This document shows, piece after piece, positions 11,301 to 18,257 of a DNA stretch of 36,839 nucleotides. Under the pieces are notes generated by a model. The model made no database searches. It saw only the letters and a program-made list of their open reading frames with translations, and was not told the origin of the DNA. The translations under genes and the position numbers were made by a program. This stretch comes from Enterococcus pingfangensis (GTDB lineage: Bacteria > Bacillota > Bacilli > Lactobacillales > Enterococcaceae), in assembly GCF_005405205.1 (NCBI RefSeq), contig NZ_BJDP01000016.1:1-36839 (forward strand), in the 5' to 3' direction. Position 1 is the stretch's first letter; each line of letters opens with the position of its first letter.

Positions 11301-11622
11301 ACAGAGCTAGCGGTGCTTCCGCTAACATGCGTGTACTGGACAAACGCATCAATTCTTGATAACCGGCAACATTTTTAGCATAAAATAAGATATTCTCCGT
11401 ATCTTCTTCAAAAGAAAATTCCAATTCTAAGCCAATGATCCCGATCATTTGATTGTTTCGACACGTTTGAAAAAACTCAACCGCGCCATACAAAACATTC
11501 TCATCAGTAATCGCGATGGCCGAATATCCGCGATCTTTCGCCGCTGCTACGTATTCTTTAATCGTTAATGTACTTTTCAATAATGAATAGGAAGTTTTCG
11601 TGTAAAGTTGTGGTAATGGCAT
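8365..11622 (-). CDS. dnaE: DNA polymerase III alpha subunit, DnaE type
   Basis: Replicative polymerase of 1085 aa. In Bacillota this DnaE type extends RNA primers before handing over to PolC. Order: an N-terminal PHP-like domain (1 to about 200), the polymerase palm with the catalytic Asp pair in PDIDLDIPD (Asp358 and Asp360), a third Asp in LLKMDFLGLRNL, the fingers, a helix-hairpin-helix region, and a C-terminal OB fold. The PHP domain looks inactive: the usual histidine-rich motifs read LYTKTSYSLLKST and ITDENVLYGA, lacking the expected metal ligands. The ribosome binding site AGGAGGG is strong. The gene is read towards pfkA and is probably a separate unit. Confidence 0.97.
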   Translation of the reverse strand: MPLPQLYTKTSYSLLKSTLTIKEYVAAAKDRGYSAIAITDENVLYGAVEFFQTCRNNQMIGIIGLELEFSFEEDTENILFYAKNVAGYQELMRLSSTRMLAEAPLALSDYKVDAQNLFTVLPVDHLSNSIETILPEIEAMIDGEFYLGISPTTKTADLPESCAKIAIHEVAYLEADQAFAVKIMSHIQNGSQLPREELTNQQGGNYLVEMEQLIAEFTDEAALANAQRLVEACQFDLPLHQKLLPHYPVPTKQSADTYLQTLCWQKLPERISEVTEEYRQRLDRELAIIHNMGFDDYFLIVWDVMDYVHRSKIVSGAGRGSAAGSLVAYVLSITDVDPIKYELLFERFLNPERNSMPDIDLDIPDNRRNQVLHYVHEKYGHFHVSQIATFGTMAAKMVLRDVGRVFGLSQSEANRWSKAIPSQLKITLQEAYEKSESLKRLVSHDERSQLLFQTALALEGLPRHVSTHAGGIVISDQNLLGIVPLQKGSEDILLTQFTMTDVEAIGLLKMDFLGLRNLSIIDNAQQAIRRVYHEDLDLKNVPLDDPKTLDLFQRGETSGVFQFESAGIRKVLRNLYPTSFEDIVAVNALYRPGPMQIIDRFVARKNGTEQVTFPDPSVQKILAPTYGFIVYQEQIMQVAAQMAGFSLGEADILRRAVSKKKKDLLDEERRHFVTGAAGRGHSQKSAEEVYDYIERFANYGFNRSHSVAYSFVGYQMAYMKVHYPGAFYTALMQSVRNDPKKLREYIAEANRAGVKLLAPAINRSSYSFTLVEKELIRFGLDAIKGMRRDFVSDILKARKEGGAFESLDQFLLRIETRWLKPDYIQPLILIGAFDELHPNRRELADGLEGKIQNVQYSGGSVTLLDVMSLKEREIADYSLAERLDYEEQYLGLYVSGHPTENYPKLLKQKDLQSVTELVVGKQGRILFYLKDIREIRTKKGEQMAFLTGNDQSGEISLTIFPQNYRRLRNELELEQVYLVQGKVERSNYDQTLQLLVETLTPAQTAEEDISDKTLFLRVQANQETPDIQKEIAETLQLSPGKVPVVIYYEKGRRKIALDKKFWIGINEPILAALSDILGEQNVVIR

Positions 11623-11677
11623 AGTTTCCCTCCTATGTGATTCTCGCTTGTCTCTGATTAAACTTTCGGGGCTTCTC

Positions 11678-11705
11678 TTTACATTTTCAAAAAGAATGCT
11701 AAACT
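11678..11705 (+). promoter_or_regulatory. Promoter of the DUF2929 gene
   Basis: -35 TTTACA (11678-11683), a 16-bp spacer and -10 TAAACT (11700-11705) preceded by an extended TGC element. It sits in the gap divergent from dnaE. Confidence 0.6.
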
Positions 11706-11740
11706 GTACCTAAATATTATTGCGAAAAGAGGTGCTCTTT

Positions 11741-11920
11741 ATGAAATATTTAGTTACACTATTTTGGGCTTTCGCAATTGGACAAGCCGTTTGTTATTTA
11801 GGCGGTGCTCTGCAGATTGGTACTTATAACTTCGAATTCTCTACGATTGTTTCGCTGATTATTGGAGTTATCGTGATCATTGCTGCGCAGTTTGTTTCAC
11901 CTAAAAAAGCCGAAGCATAG
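11741..11920 (+). CDS. DUF2929 (YjzD-like) small membrane protein
   Basis: A 59-aa protein with two predicted membrane segments, about 3-22 (LVTLFWAFAIGQAVCYLGGA) and about 34-53, and a short charged tail SPKKAEA. The ATG at 11741 is chosen over an upstream in-frame ATG because AAGAGGTG sits at proper distance before it. Length, the two-helix topology and a GQAVCYLGGAL-type motif match DUF2929, a family of unknown function usually found beside dnaE in Bacillota, as here. It is monocistronic, with its own promoter and a perfect terminator directly after the stop. Confidence 0.8.
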   Translation: MKYLVTLFWAFAIGQAVCYLGGALQIGTYNFEFSTIVSLIIGVIVIIAAQFVSPKKAEA

Positions 11921-11954
11921 AAAAAACCAGTTACTTTATTGTAACTGGTTTTTT
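11921..11954. terminator. Bidirectional terminator between DUF2929 gene and MFS gene
   Basis: Perfect 14-bp stem AAAAAACCAGTTAC/GTAACTGGTTTTTT with a 6-nt loop. The T and A runs at the two ends let it serve both convergent genes. Confidence 0.95.
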
Positions 11955-11970
11955 GTTTATTTCAAATCAA

Positions 11971-13173
11971 TTATATCTTTGTTTTTGTTACTAGCAATTT
12001 GCGGAAATTAAAGAGGCTTAAAATAATATTTCCAAAAACACAGGCACTGGTAACTAAAAATACTGCTGGATACCCCATCGTATGCGCCACAGTCGAACCG
12101 AGCATCGGTCCGATGACTTGTCCAAAATTGTTGAACATTTGATTGTAACTGAAGATCCGACTGACTCCTTCTGGCGGACTAATCTTGCTGATGAGCGTGT
12201 TGATTGACGGCATCAATGCCCCCGTTGAAAATCCTAAGAAGAACCGCAGTACACCTAGCTGGAACGGCGTCTTAACAAAAGCCATCGGAATAAAACAGAA
12301 TAACGATAAGACTAAACCCGCTAACAAAACTTTATGATTCCCGATCCGATCGCCGATTTTACCTAATGTCGGCGAAGAAGCAATCGCTGATACCCCGGCA
12401 ACGGAAACGATAAACCCGCTGACGACTAACGCATTACTGCTGCTTCCGCTCAGATCACGAATATACAGCGTTAAAATCGGACTGATACTGGTCGCACCAA
12501 CTTGCAAGATCAACGAACTTACAAACAATCCCATCAAAATCGGCATGTAATTGATCCGTTTGCGCAACTCCGCCATGCTGATCACATCTGCTTTTTCGAT
12601 CGGTTTAAAATCTTCTTTGACCATAAAGACCGTTAAAACAGTACAAATCAGCAAAATGATCCCTGTGATAATAAAAACATTCCGTAATCCGAACCATTGC
12701 GCCAACATCCCGCCGATCAACGGTCCAATCAAATTTCCGGCAACACTGCCGGTCGCGAGTGTTCCGAGAGCCCAGCCACTTTTTTGTTTAGGAACTTGCG
12801 AAGCAATCAATGCTGTTGCATTTGGGATATAACCAGAGAGAACGCCCGTCATAAGCCGCATAAGCAATAACCAAAAGACATTTGGGACAAACGCTAAAGA
12901 ACCCATCGTAACCGTCATTCCAGCCGCCGCTCGAATCATCATCAAACGCCTTCCTTTACGATCGGCTAAATTCCCCCATAACGGCGAAACGATCGCCGCT
13001 GCGAATGCTGTTACAGAAATTGCCAGACCTGAGAACAAATCGACTTGTGATTGAGCCGTCCCCAGCTGTTCAATATAGACTGGCAAAAAAGGCATCACTA
13101 AACTGAAGCTTGCACCAGTAAAAAAACAACCGATCCAAGAAATCAATAGATTCCTTCGCCAATTGATCTTCAT
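11971..13173 (-). CDS. MFS multidrug efflux transporter (PmrA/NorA-like)
   Basis: Twelve-helix drug:proton antiporter of the major facilitator superfamily, 400 aa from the chosen ATG. That start (MKINWRRNLLISW) has a good AAAGGGG site 8 nt upstream. An in-frame start 18 codons earlier has none. Helix 1 reads GASFSLVMPFLPVY. The loop 2-3 motif is GNLADRKGRRLMM (MFS motif A), and helix 5 has GPLIGG (motif C, typical of antiporters). The segment PNATALIASQVPKQKSGWAL resembles pneumococcal PmrA closely, which suggests fluoroquinolone/dye export, though the substrate is inferred. It converges on the DUF2929 gene and is divergent from the HAD phosphatase. Confidence 0.88.
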   Translation of the reverse strand: MKINWRRNLLISWIGCFFTGASFSLVMPFLPVYIEQLGTAQSQVDLFSGLAISVTAFAAAIVSPLWGNLADRKGRRLMMIRAAAGMTVTMGSLAFVPNVFWLLLMRLMTGVLSGYIPNATALIASQVPKQKSGWALGTLATGSVAGNLIGPLIGGMLAQWFGLRNVFIITGIILLICTVLTVFMVKEDFKPIEKADVISMAELRKRINYMPILMGLFVSSLILQVGATSISPILTLYIRDLSGSSSNALVVSGFIVSVAGVSAIASSPTLGKIGDRIGNHKVLLAGLVLSLFCFIPMAFVKTPFQLGVLRFFLGFSTGALMPSINTLISKISPPEGVSRIFSYNQMFNNFGQVIGPMLGSTVAHTMGYPAVFLVTSACVFGNIILSLFNFRKLLVTKTKI

Positions 13174-13297
13174 TTTCTGTATCCCCTTTCTCACCATTTT
13201 CAATTCTATACTAACAGATTCTAGCAAAAAAAACTTTTCTCTTCTCTCGATTCTCTTGACAAGTTCTTAATACTTTTCTCTTTTTCAAGCGCTACAG

Positions 13298-13325
13298 TTG
13301 CGTTTTTTGATGAATATGCTAGACT
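13298..13325 (+). promoter_or_regulatory. Promoter of the Cof-type phosphatase
   Basis: -35 TTGCGT (13298-13303), a 16-bp spacer and -10 TAGACT (13320-13325) with an extended TGC just before it. Confidence 0.55.
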
Positions 13326-13351
13326 AAAACAAATCGAAATGAGGAATTTTT

Positions 13352-14158
13352 ATGAAGAAATTAATCGCAATTGATTTAGACGGGACGACGCTGAATCAAG
13401 ATTCTAAAATTAGTGATAAAACGGCAAAGACTTTGCATCGCGCGATTGAAGATGGTCATTCCGTTGTGATTGCTACCGGTCGTCCATACCGTATGAGCAA
13501 GAATTTTTATCACCAGTTGCAACTAACGATGCCGATGATTAATTTTAACGGCGCACTTGTCCATCTTCCAGGTAAACAATGGGTAGGCGAACAGGAAACA
13601 TCGTTCAATCGAAAAATCGTATTTGATTTGCTCTCAGAAAAGAAAAATCTAAAATTAGACTTCATTGCCGCCGAAAATCGCGAAACCTTTTTTATCGATG
13701 ATCTAAACTTTTTTGATCAGCATTTTTTTGCTAGCGATTTTGCGACAAATGACAACTTATTGACGATTAACACGCTGAAAACCAATCCGACTTCTGTCTT
13801 GTTGCGCAGCCAACCTGAAAATGTTGACGGTGTTTCTGAAGAATTGAAACAACAATTTGGGCATGAAGTTGAAGTCAATACATGGGGCGGACCTAATCCG
13901 ATTTTAGAAGTCGTTGCTAAAGGCATTCAAAAAGCCCATGGATTAAAACGTGTGATTGAAAATTTCAATTTGAACAGCGAAGATATCATTGCGTTCGGCG
14001 ACGAACACAACGATGTAGACATGTTGAAATTTGCCGGTTGGGGTGTTGCGATGGCTAACGGTACAGATCAATTAAAATCGGTTGCCGATGCTGTCACTGA
14101 AAAGCCAAATACCGAAGACGGTCTGGCTGATTATCTAACTAACTATTTAGACTTATAA
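13352..14158 (+). CDS. Cof-type HAD-superfamily phosphatase
   Basis: Cytoplasmic magnesium-dependent phosphatase, 268 aa. Motif I is DLDGTTL (nucleophile Asp8 and acid/base Asp10). Motif II is the VIATGRP segment (about 36-42). A C2-type cap occupies about 85-190. Motif III is the Lys in KAHGLKRV, and motif IV is GDEHNDVDML (about 218-227). This is the Cof/YidA/YwpJ subfamily, which acts on sugar phosphates, pyridoxal phosphate or similar small molecules; the true substrate cannot be told. The ribosome binding site is TGAGGA. It stands alone between a promoter and a terminator. Confidence 0.93.
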   Translation: MKKLIAIDLDGTTLNQDSKISDKTAKTLHRAIEDGHSVVIATGRPYRMSKNFYHQLQLTMPMINFNGALVHLPGKQWVGEQETSFNRKIVFDLLSEKKNLKLDFIAAENRETFFIDDLNFFDQHFFASDFATNDNLLTINTLKTNPTSVLLRSQPENVDGVSEELKQQFGHEVEVNTWGGPNPILEVVAKGIQKAHGLKRVIENFNLNSEDIIAFGDEHNDVDMLKFAGWGVAMANGTDQLKSVADAVTEKPNTEDGLADYLTNYLDL

Positions 14159-14204
14159 AACATTGCGGCTTTGAATTATCATTGCTGCGTTTGCTAAATG
14201 AAAA

Positions 14205-14251
14205 AAAAACTGAGGCATTGGATCAACTTGGATCCTTTGGCTCAGTTTTTT
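14205..14251. terminator. Bidirectional terminator
   Basis: AAAAACTGAG (14205-14214) pairs with CTCAGTTTTT (14241-14250). An inner GGATC/GGATCC stem makes a longer rod. It serves the Cof phosphatase on plus and the unknown gene on minus. Confidence 0.88.
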
Positions 14252-14273
14252 AATGGACTATCTAAAACTTTTC

Positions 14274-15056
14274 TTACTTCACGACCGTGTATTCATCAAT
14301 CGTTTTACCATCTTTATCTTTTAATACGAACCAACCGTTTGTTCCAGCATAATAAAGAAAAATCCCGATCTCATTCACACTTTTCAAAACGATATCCTCA
14401 GTTGTAGTAAAATCTGAAATCTTGTCTGCGTGATCTGCCCGCAATTTTTCTGTGAAGCGCGCACTAAACCCGACCGAACCATCTTTATTCAGCGGCATCT
14501 CTTGCTTGAGTTTTGCGCCGGCTTTCAACAGCATCTCATTGCGCTTTTGCCAAACGACCTCGCCTTTTGCATCGTTGTAATCGATATAAAAGGGAATCTC
14601 GCTGACTTTTTTATTCCAGCGATGCTGTGCTTTAGCAGGGGCTTTCTTGATTTTTTGATTTTCATAGCCAAAAGTAGCCAGAATCTCGAATAATTCTTTT
14701 TGATACTCAGCTACGACCGGAAAGTGATTGGCCGCGATTTTTTGAGCTTCAAACAGTCCAATCGTTTTAAGTGAATTTCCATTCCAAGCATCTAGCATTT
14801 GCTGCGCCAGATTCTTTGGCTCAATGTCCCAGGGAACACTGATGGTTATTAAACTTTCAGACTCTTTTAAAATTTTCGGATCGATTTTTTGCCCGTAATC
14901 AATCGCGTAAGCTTCTCGTCCCTTATAGTATAATACTAACTCATCTTGACTCAATGCCGGTACTTTTTTTAAGTCACGATAAATCGCCATCGTTCCTTGC
15001 TCATCGAATCGGATTTTCGTTATCTCTTGATCGATTTCAACCACTAATTTAATCAT
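14274..15056 (-). CDS. Conserved-looking protein of unknown function
   Basis: A 260-aa soluble protein that I do not recognise. It has no signal peptide or membrane segment. The first 80 residues look like a beta-rich domain (MIKLVVEIDQEITKIRF, then YKGREAYAIDYGQ). The middle (about 85-150) is helical, ending in the basic run KIKKAPAKAQHRWNKK. The last 100 residues are again beta-rich, closing with GWFVLKDKDGKTIDEYTV. A clear GAGGAG site precedes the ATG. It is flanked by terminators on both sides and so is a single-gene unit. Codon use looks like that of its neighbours. Confidence 0.8.
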   Translation of the reverse strand: MIKLVVEIDQEITKIRFDEQGTMAIYRDLKKVPALSQDELVLYYKGREAYAIDYGQKIDPKILKESESLITISVPWDIEPKNLAQQMLDAWNGNSLKTIGLFEAQKIAANHFPVVAEYQKELFEILATFGYENQKIKKAPAKAQHRWNKKVSEIPFYIDYNDAKGEVVWQKRNEMLLKAGAKLKQEMPLNKDGSVGFSARFTEKLRADHADKISDFTTTEDIVLKSVNEIGIFLYYAGTNGWFVLKDKDGKTIDEYTVVK

Positions 15057-15214
15057 TGGATTCTCCTCAAATCTTTTTTCCTTAGCTTATAAAAAAAGTG
15101 TCGCTGAGTCGAATAATACGCCTCAAAAATCCACTCATCCTTTCGAGAAAAAGCAGATCATAAAAAAGAGTCTTCCGCTTCATTCTTCTCTACTAATTTT
15201 TGTACAGCCCAGCC

Positions 15215-15257
15215 AAAAAGAAAGACCTTCTTATTCAACTAGAAGGTCTTTCTTTTT
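15215..15257. terminator. Perfect 16-bp terminator hairpin
   Basis: AAAAAGAAAGACCTTC and GAAGGTCTTTCTTTTT form an exact inverted repeat with an 11-nt loop. It ends the small gene on the minus strand, and its far arm includes part of that gene's TAA stop codon. It is symmetrical enough to work in both directions. Confidence 0.93.
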
Positions 15258-15480
15258 AATCAATGATCTTTTTAATTTTAAATGGTTGGTTATTTTCGGA
15301 AGATTCCTCTTGATCTGCTAAATCGAATAAAATAAGCGTCTCACCTTCATCTTCCACGATTACTAATTTGCCTAGTGGATCACGTTTGTCCTTGACGATC
15401 TGAGCTTCTTTAATCAATTCTTTAGGATCGCGCTTAGCTGCAATCGCATTACCTAAATTAAAAAAGACTGTCTCTTCCAT
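15256..15480 (-). CDS. Small acidic protein of unknown function
   Basis: 74 aa from the ATG at 15480, chosen because AAAGGAG lies 9 nt upstream; a longer reading frame begins further up without a site. It is soluble and acidic, beginning MEETVFFNLGNAIAAKRDP, with a predicted beta pair in GKLVIVEDEGETLILFDLAD and a lysine-rich end. I do not recognise a family. An extended -10 (TGC then TATACT, 15511-15516 on the minus strand) lies 31 bp upstream. The strong terminator at the stop codon shows it is an independent short transcript. Confidence 0.72.
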   Translation of the reverse strand: MEETVFFNLGNAIAAKRDPKELIKEAQIVKDKRDPLGKLVIVEDEGETLILFDLADQEESSENNQPFKIKKIID

Positions 15481-15621
15481 CTCTATCCACTCCTTTGAGA
15501 ACTTATCTTTAGTATAGCAGAACCGCAAATAAAGCCTTAATAATACGCATAGATGATTTAAAAAACGTGAAAGCCTTAATGAACGAATGCATTATCTGGA
15601 ACGTTAATCAAAAGTTATCAC

Positions 15622-15674
15622 AAAAAAAGAACCAGAAACATCAACAGAATTACTTCTGCATCGTTGTTTCTAGC
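15622..15674 (-). terminator. Terminator after tRNA-Ser
   Basis: A long imperfect minus-strand stem (CTAGAAACA pairing with TGTTTCTGG, then CAGAA with TTCTG) is followed by UUCUUUUUUU. It lies 20 bp beyond the tRNA 3' end. Confidence 0.7.
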
Positions 15675-15693
15675 TCGACCAGTCAGATAAATA

Positions 15694-15781
15694 AGGAAGG
15701 TACAGGATTTGAACCTGCGCGCCGGTATTAGCCGGTTCGCCGGATTTCGAGTCCGGTGCATTACCACTCTGCCAACCTTCC
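15694..15781 (-). tRNA. tRNA-Ser(CGA)
   Basis: 88 nt on the minus strand. The acceptor stem GGAAGGT/ACCTTCC is perfect. The D arm is GCA...TGC, and the anticodon stem CCGGA/TCCGG carries loop CTCGAAA, giving anticodon CGA (reads UCG). A long class II variable arm contains a CCGG/CCGG stem, as required for tRNA-Ser. The T arm is GCAGG-TTCAAAT-CCTGT. CCA is not encoded. The base after the acceptor stem reads U, whereas serine tRNAs usually have G there. Confidence 0.93.
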
Positions 15782-15822
15782 GCATTATTTATCTTACCTT
15801 TTTTATTTCAAATGTCAAGATT

Positions 15823-16395
15823 TTATAGTGTATCTAAAACTGAAGTATCTTCTTCTTCTAAAATATTGACGATTGTCCGGTTGATCAAATGAACGATCTC
15901 ATCTTGAGTCGGCTCAATGATCCCTGAAGACATCAGCGTTGCGATCCCGGTAACACAGATCCACGTTCCGACATGCAAAGCATTGATATGATTTTCAGAC
16001 AATTGACCGTATTTAGGATGCTCGACAATTAATTGATGGAAGTAATTGTAAGAAAAGTCATGCATTTTTTTACCGCCGCCGTATTCTTGAGCAAACAACG
16101 CGTTGTAAAGGTTGCTTTGTTCTTTTGCAAAATAAACATAGTTCAACCCTAAATCAATGATCGTATCACCTGTGCGAACTTCTGGGAAAATATCGTAATA
16201 TAAGTGATTACAAATTTCATCTAATAAAGTATTTTTAAGATCACTCATGTTTTTGAACTCTAAATAGATTGGTTGTGTACTGATCCCCATTTTTTTGGCA
16301 ATATTGCGTGCTGTAAATCCAGAGAACCCTTCACTTTCGACAACTTCGTAGGCAGCTTTTAGAATCTGGTCCTTAGTATAAACTTTTCTTCTCAT
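15823..16395 (-). CDS. TetR/AcrR-family transcriptional regulator
   Basis: 190-aa repressor-type protein. The N-terminal helix-turn-helix spans about 8-52, with the TetR-like motif FTARNIAKKMGISTQPIYLEFKNMSDL. The remainder is an all-helical ligand/dimer domain with aromatic and glycine-rich stretches (YGGGKKMHDFSYNYF). AGGAG precedes the ATG. It is divergent from the ThrE-type exporter genes across a 390-bp A+T-rich gap, the usual arrangement for a TetR protein controlling an exporter. Its own promoter contains a perfect palindrome, suggesting autoregulation. Neither the ligand nor control of the exporter is shown directly. Confidence 0.9.
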   Translation of the reverse strand: MRRKVYTKDQILKAAYEVVESEGFSGFTARNIAKKMGISTQPIYLEFKNMSDLKNTLLDEICNHLYYDIFPEVRTGDTIIDLGLNYVYFAKEQSNLYNALFAQEYGGGKKMHDFSYNYFHQLIVEHPKYGQLSENHINALHVGTWICVTGIATLMSSGIIEPTQDEIVHLINRTIVNILEEEDTSVLDTL

Positions 16396-16436
16396 TTTAA
16401 TTCCTCCCAGAATGTTATTATTTTTCTCGTCATTTT

Positions 16437-16466
16437 ATTTTAATCAAAAACTGATTAGTTTTGCAA
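16437..16466 (-). promoter_or_regulatory. tetR promoter with candidate operator
   Basis: Minus-strand -35 TTGCAA (16461-16466), an 18-bp spacer and -10 TAAAAT (16437-16442). The spacer holds a perfect palindrome, TAATCA-5 nt-TGATTA (16441-16457), overlapping the -10. A dimeric regulator bound there would block RNA polymerase. Confidence 0.55.
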
Positions 16467-16498
16467 CCCTTATCCAATATGTTATCTAAATTTACATA

Positions 16499-16605
16499 TT
16501 TTTTTTAAAATAAAAAAAATTCTTTTTATATTTTTTCTTATGAAGGGAGTGGAACCGTTTTATTATCTTATTGAGATTTAATCAACTTTTTTTTAAAATA
16601 AAAAA
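16499..16605. repeat. 19-bp A+T direct repeats between tetR and the exporter
   Basis: The same 19 bp (8 T, 4 A, T, 6 A) occurs at 16499-16517 and 16587-16605, 88 bp apart (start to start, about eight helical turns). A TATGC/GCATA inverted repeat with a 7-bp centre follows near 16614-16631. The gap holds no gene. These may be curved DNA or regulator sites. Confidence 0.5.
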
Positions 16606-16727
16606 TCCGTTATGCATATGAGGCATATTTTGTTTCTTTATCCCGCAAATAAAATCTCTCAAAACAAAATTTGCTGTTACTTTATTATACTTTCTCTAAC
16701 AGTTGGTGACAATCCTTATTCTTTTTC

Positions 16728-16756
16728 TTGTCTATTTTATTTATTTTCTCTACTAT
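16728..16756 (+). promoter_or_regulatory. Promoter of the ThrE-type exporter genes
   Basis: -35 TTGTCT (16728-16733), exactly 17 bp, then -10 TACTAT (16751-16756), about 32 bp before the start codon. Confidence 0.65.
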
Positions 16757-16787
16757 AGTAATGAAATAGATAAAGGTGGTTAGCTTG

Positions 16788-17540
16788 ATGGAACAGCAAA
16801 ACTATACACAACTTGTTTTAAATACCTGTTTGAAGGCAGGAAAAATCATGATGGAGTCCGGCTCAGAAGTCTATCGCGTGGAAGACACGATGAAACGGAT
16901 TGCCCTTAATGCTGGTTTTGACGATATCCAAACTTACGTGACCGCCACGGGTTTGATTATCGGCTTTCCTTCTGAACAAAATAGCCAAGTAGTTCAGATC
17001 ACTCAGCAGGCGATCAATCTGGAGAAAGTGACTGCCGTCAATCAAGGCTCTCGCCAATTTGCGGATGGTGAATTGTCATTGCCGGATTTTTATCTTTATT
17101 TGGAAGAAGTCGATCAAGCGACTCCCGATTTTCCTTATTTATGGAAGATCATCGCGGCGGGAATCGTCAGCAGTACGTTAATGATCATTTTGAATGGTAC
17201 TTGGTTTGATTTTATTCCAACATTTATTATTGGAATGATCGGTTTTGCGGTCCACACCTTTTTTGGCAGAAAATTACGGATGAATTTTCTAAATGATTTT
17301 GTCGCTGCCTTGATCATCGGCTATCTGTCGCTGGTTGCGGTATATTTTTCAGTTGCAAGAGATGTGAACAGCCTGATTATCGGTTCGATCATGCCTTTGG
17401 TTCCAGGGTTAGCGATCACCAACGCCTTTCGTGATATCATGGCGGGACATTTGATCAGCGGTGTCGCTCGCGGAACGGAAGCTTTATTCATCGCGGGTGC
17501 GATCGGCGGCGGAATCATCATTGCTTTTAATTTCTTTTAA
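16788..17540 (+). CDS. ThrE-family exporter, N-terminal component (DUF1212/YjjP-like)
   Basis: 250 aa from the ATG at 16788, which has AAAGGTGG eight bases before it; a GTG four codons upstream overlaps that site and is rejected. A soluble N-terminal half (1 to about 115) with SGSEVYRVEDTMKRIA and YVTATGLIIGF is followed by about five membrane helices (about 120-250). This is the pattern of the N-terminal half of threonine/serine exporters (ThrE) and of E. coli YjjP. The second half is encoded by the next gene, so the transporter is a split two-protein form. The substrate (amino acid or dicarboxylate) cannot be told from sequence. The divergent TetR gene is the likely regulator. Confidence 0.9.
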   Translation: MEQQNYTQLVLNTCLKAGKIMMESGSEVYRVEDTMKRIALNAGFDDIQTYVTATGLIIGFPSEQNSQVVQITQQAINLEKVTAVNQGSRQFADGELSLPDFYLYLEEVDQATPDFPYLWKIIAAGIVSSTLMIILNGTWFDFIPTFIIGMIGFAVHTFFGRKLRMNFLNDFVAALIIGYLSLVAVYFSVARDVNSLIIGSIMPLVPGLAITNAFRDIMAGHLISGVARGTEALFIAGAIGGGIIIAFNFF

Positions 17541-17627
17541 TCAATGGTTAGATGCAACATCTCTAATGCCAAACACCCTAACTATCAATTGCTACTATCA
17601 CTCTCACTAGCAATCAGGAGGCCACTC

Positions 17628-18077
17628 ATGAACTTTATTATCAACTTTCTATTCAGTATGTTTAGTACAATCGCCTTTAGCGTCATCACAAATATTCCGC
17701 GGCGCGCCTTTTTAGCTTGCGGCTTTACGGGGGCTGCAGGTTGGATGACTTTTTGGATCTTGCACACCTACTTCCAACAAAATATCGGTATTTCCAATTT
17801 TTTAGGGGCTTTAATGATTGGACTGATCAGCATCTTTTTTTCCCGGATCCGACACATGCCAGTGATTGTTTTCAACGTCCCCAGTTTAGTTCCGTTAGTT
17901 CCTGGAGGTCCTGCCTATATGGCTGTGCGTCATATGATGAATCAGCAGTTTACTGAATCAATGGAAGCCGTTGTTACGGTATTAGTCACTTCCGGAGCAA
18001 TCGCGATCGGTTTTATGTTCACGAATTTAATTGAACGTGCCTTAAAACGGACCCGCACCAATTTCCAAATAAAATAG
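17628..18077 (+). CDS. ThrE-family exporter, C-terminal component (DUF3815/YjjB-like)
   Basis: 149 aa from the ATG at 17628, preceded by CAGGAGG. An earlier in-frame start has no site and would add a non-membrane stretch. It has four or five membrane helices, with motif NIPRRAFLACGFTGAAGW near the N-terminus and the hallmark PSLVPLVPGGPAYMA in the middle (about 85-100), matching the ThrE_2 half. It is 87 bp behind its partner and ends at a hairpin terminator, so the two form an operon and presumably a hetero-complex in the membrane. Confidence 0.9.
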   Translation: MNFIINFLFSMFSTIAFSVITNIPRRAFLACGFTGAAGWMTFWILHTYFQQNIGISNFLGALMIGLISIFFSRIRHMPVIVFNVPSLVPLVPGGPAYMAVRHMMNQQFTESMEAVVTVLVTSGAIAIGFMFTNLIERALKRTRTNFQIK

Positions 18078-18086
18078 CAGTATAGT

Positions 18087-18113
18087 AAACAGGAGAATGC
18101 TTCCTGTTTTTTT
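18087..18113 (+). terminator. Terminator of the ThrE-type operon
   Basis: AAACAGGA pairs with TCCTGTTT across a 7-nt loop, with a run of seven Ts. Confidence 0.85.
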
Positions 18114-18180
18114 AGCTCTTCCGTGCAAGCGCAACCATTTAATCTCTAAAAAAAATTTAAGTTTCACACAAAATTCAAAA

Positions 18181-18209
18181 TTTACAACCTTAGACCTATG
18201 CATTTTATA
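18181..18209 (+). promoter_or_regulatory. Promoter of the VTT-domain gene
   Basis: -35 TTTACA (18181-18186), a 17-bp spacer and -10 TTTATA (18204-18209). Confidence 0.55.
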
Positions 18210-18257
18210 AATGAATCCGATATACTTCATTTTAGAAAGCCAAAGGAGCTGAATCTA

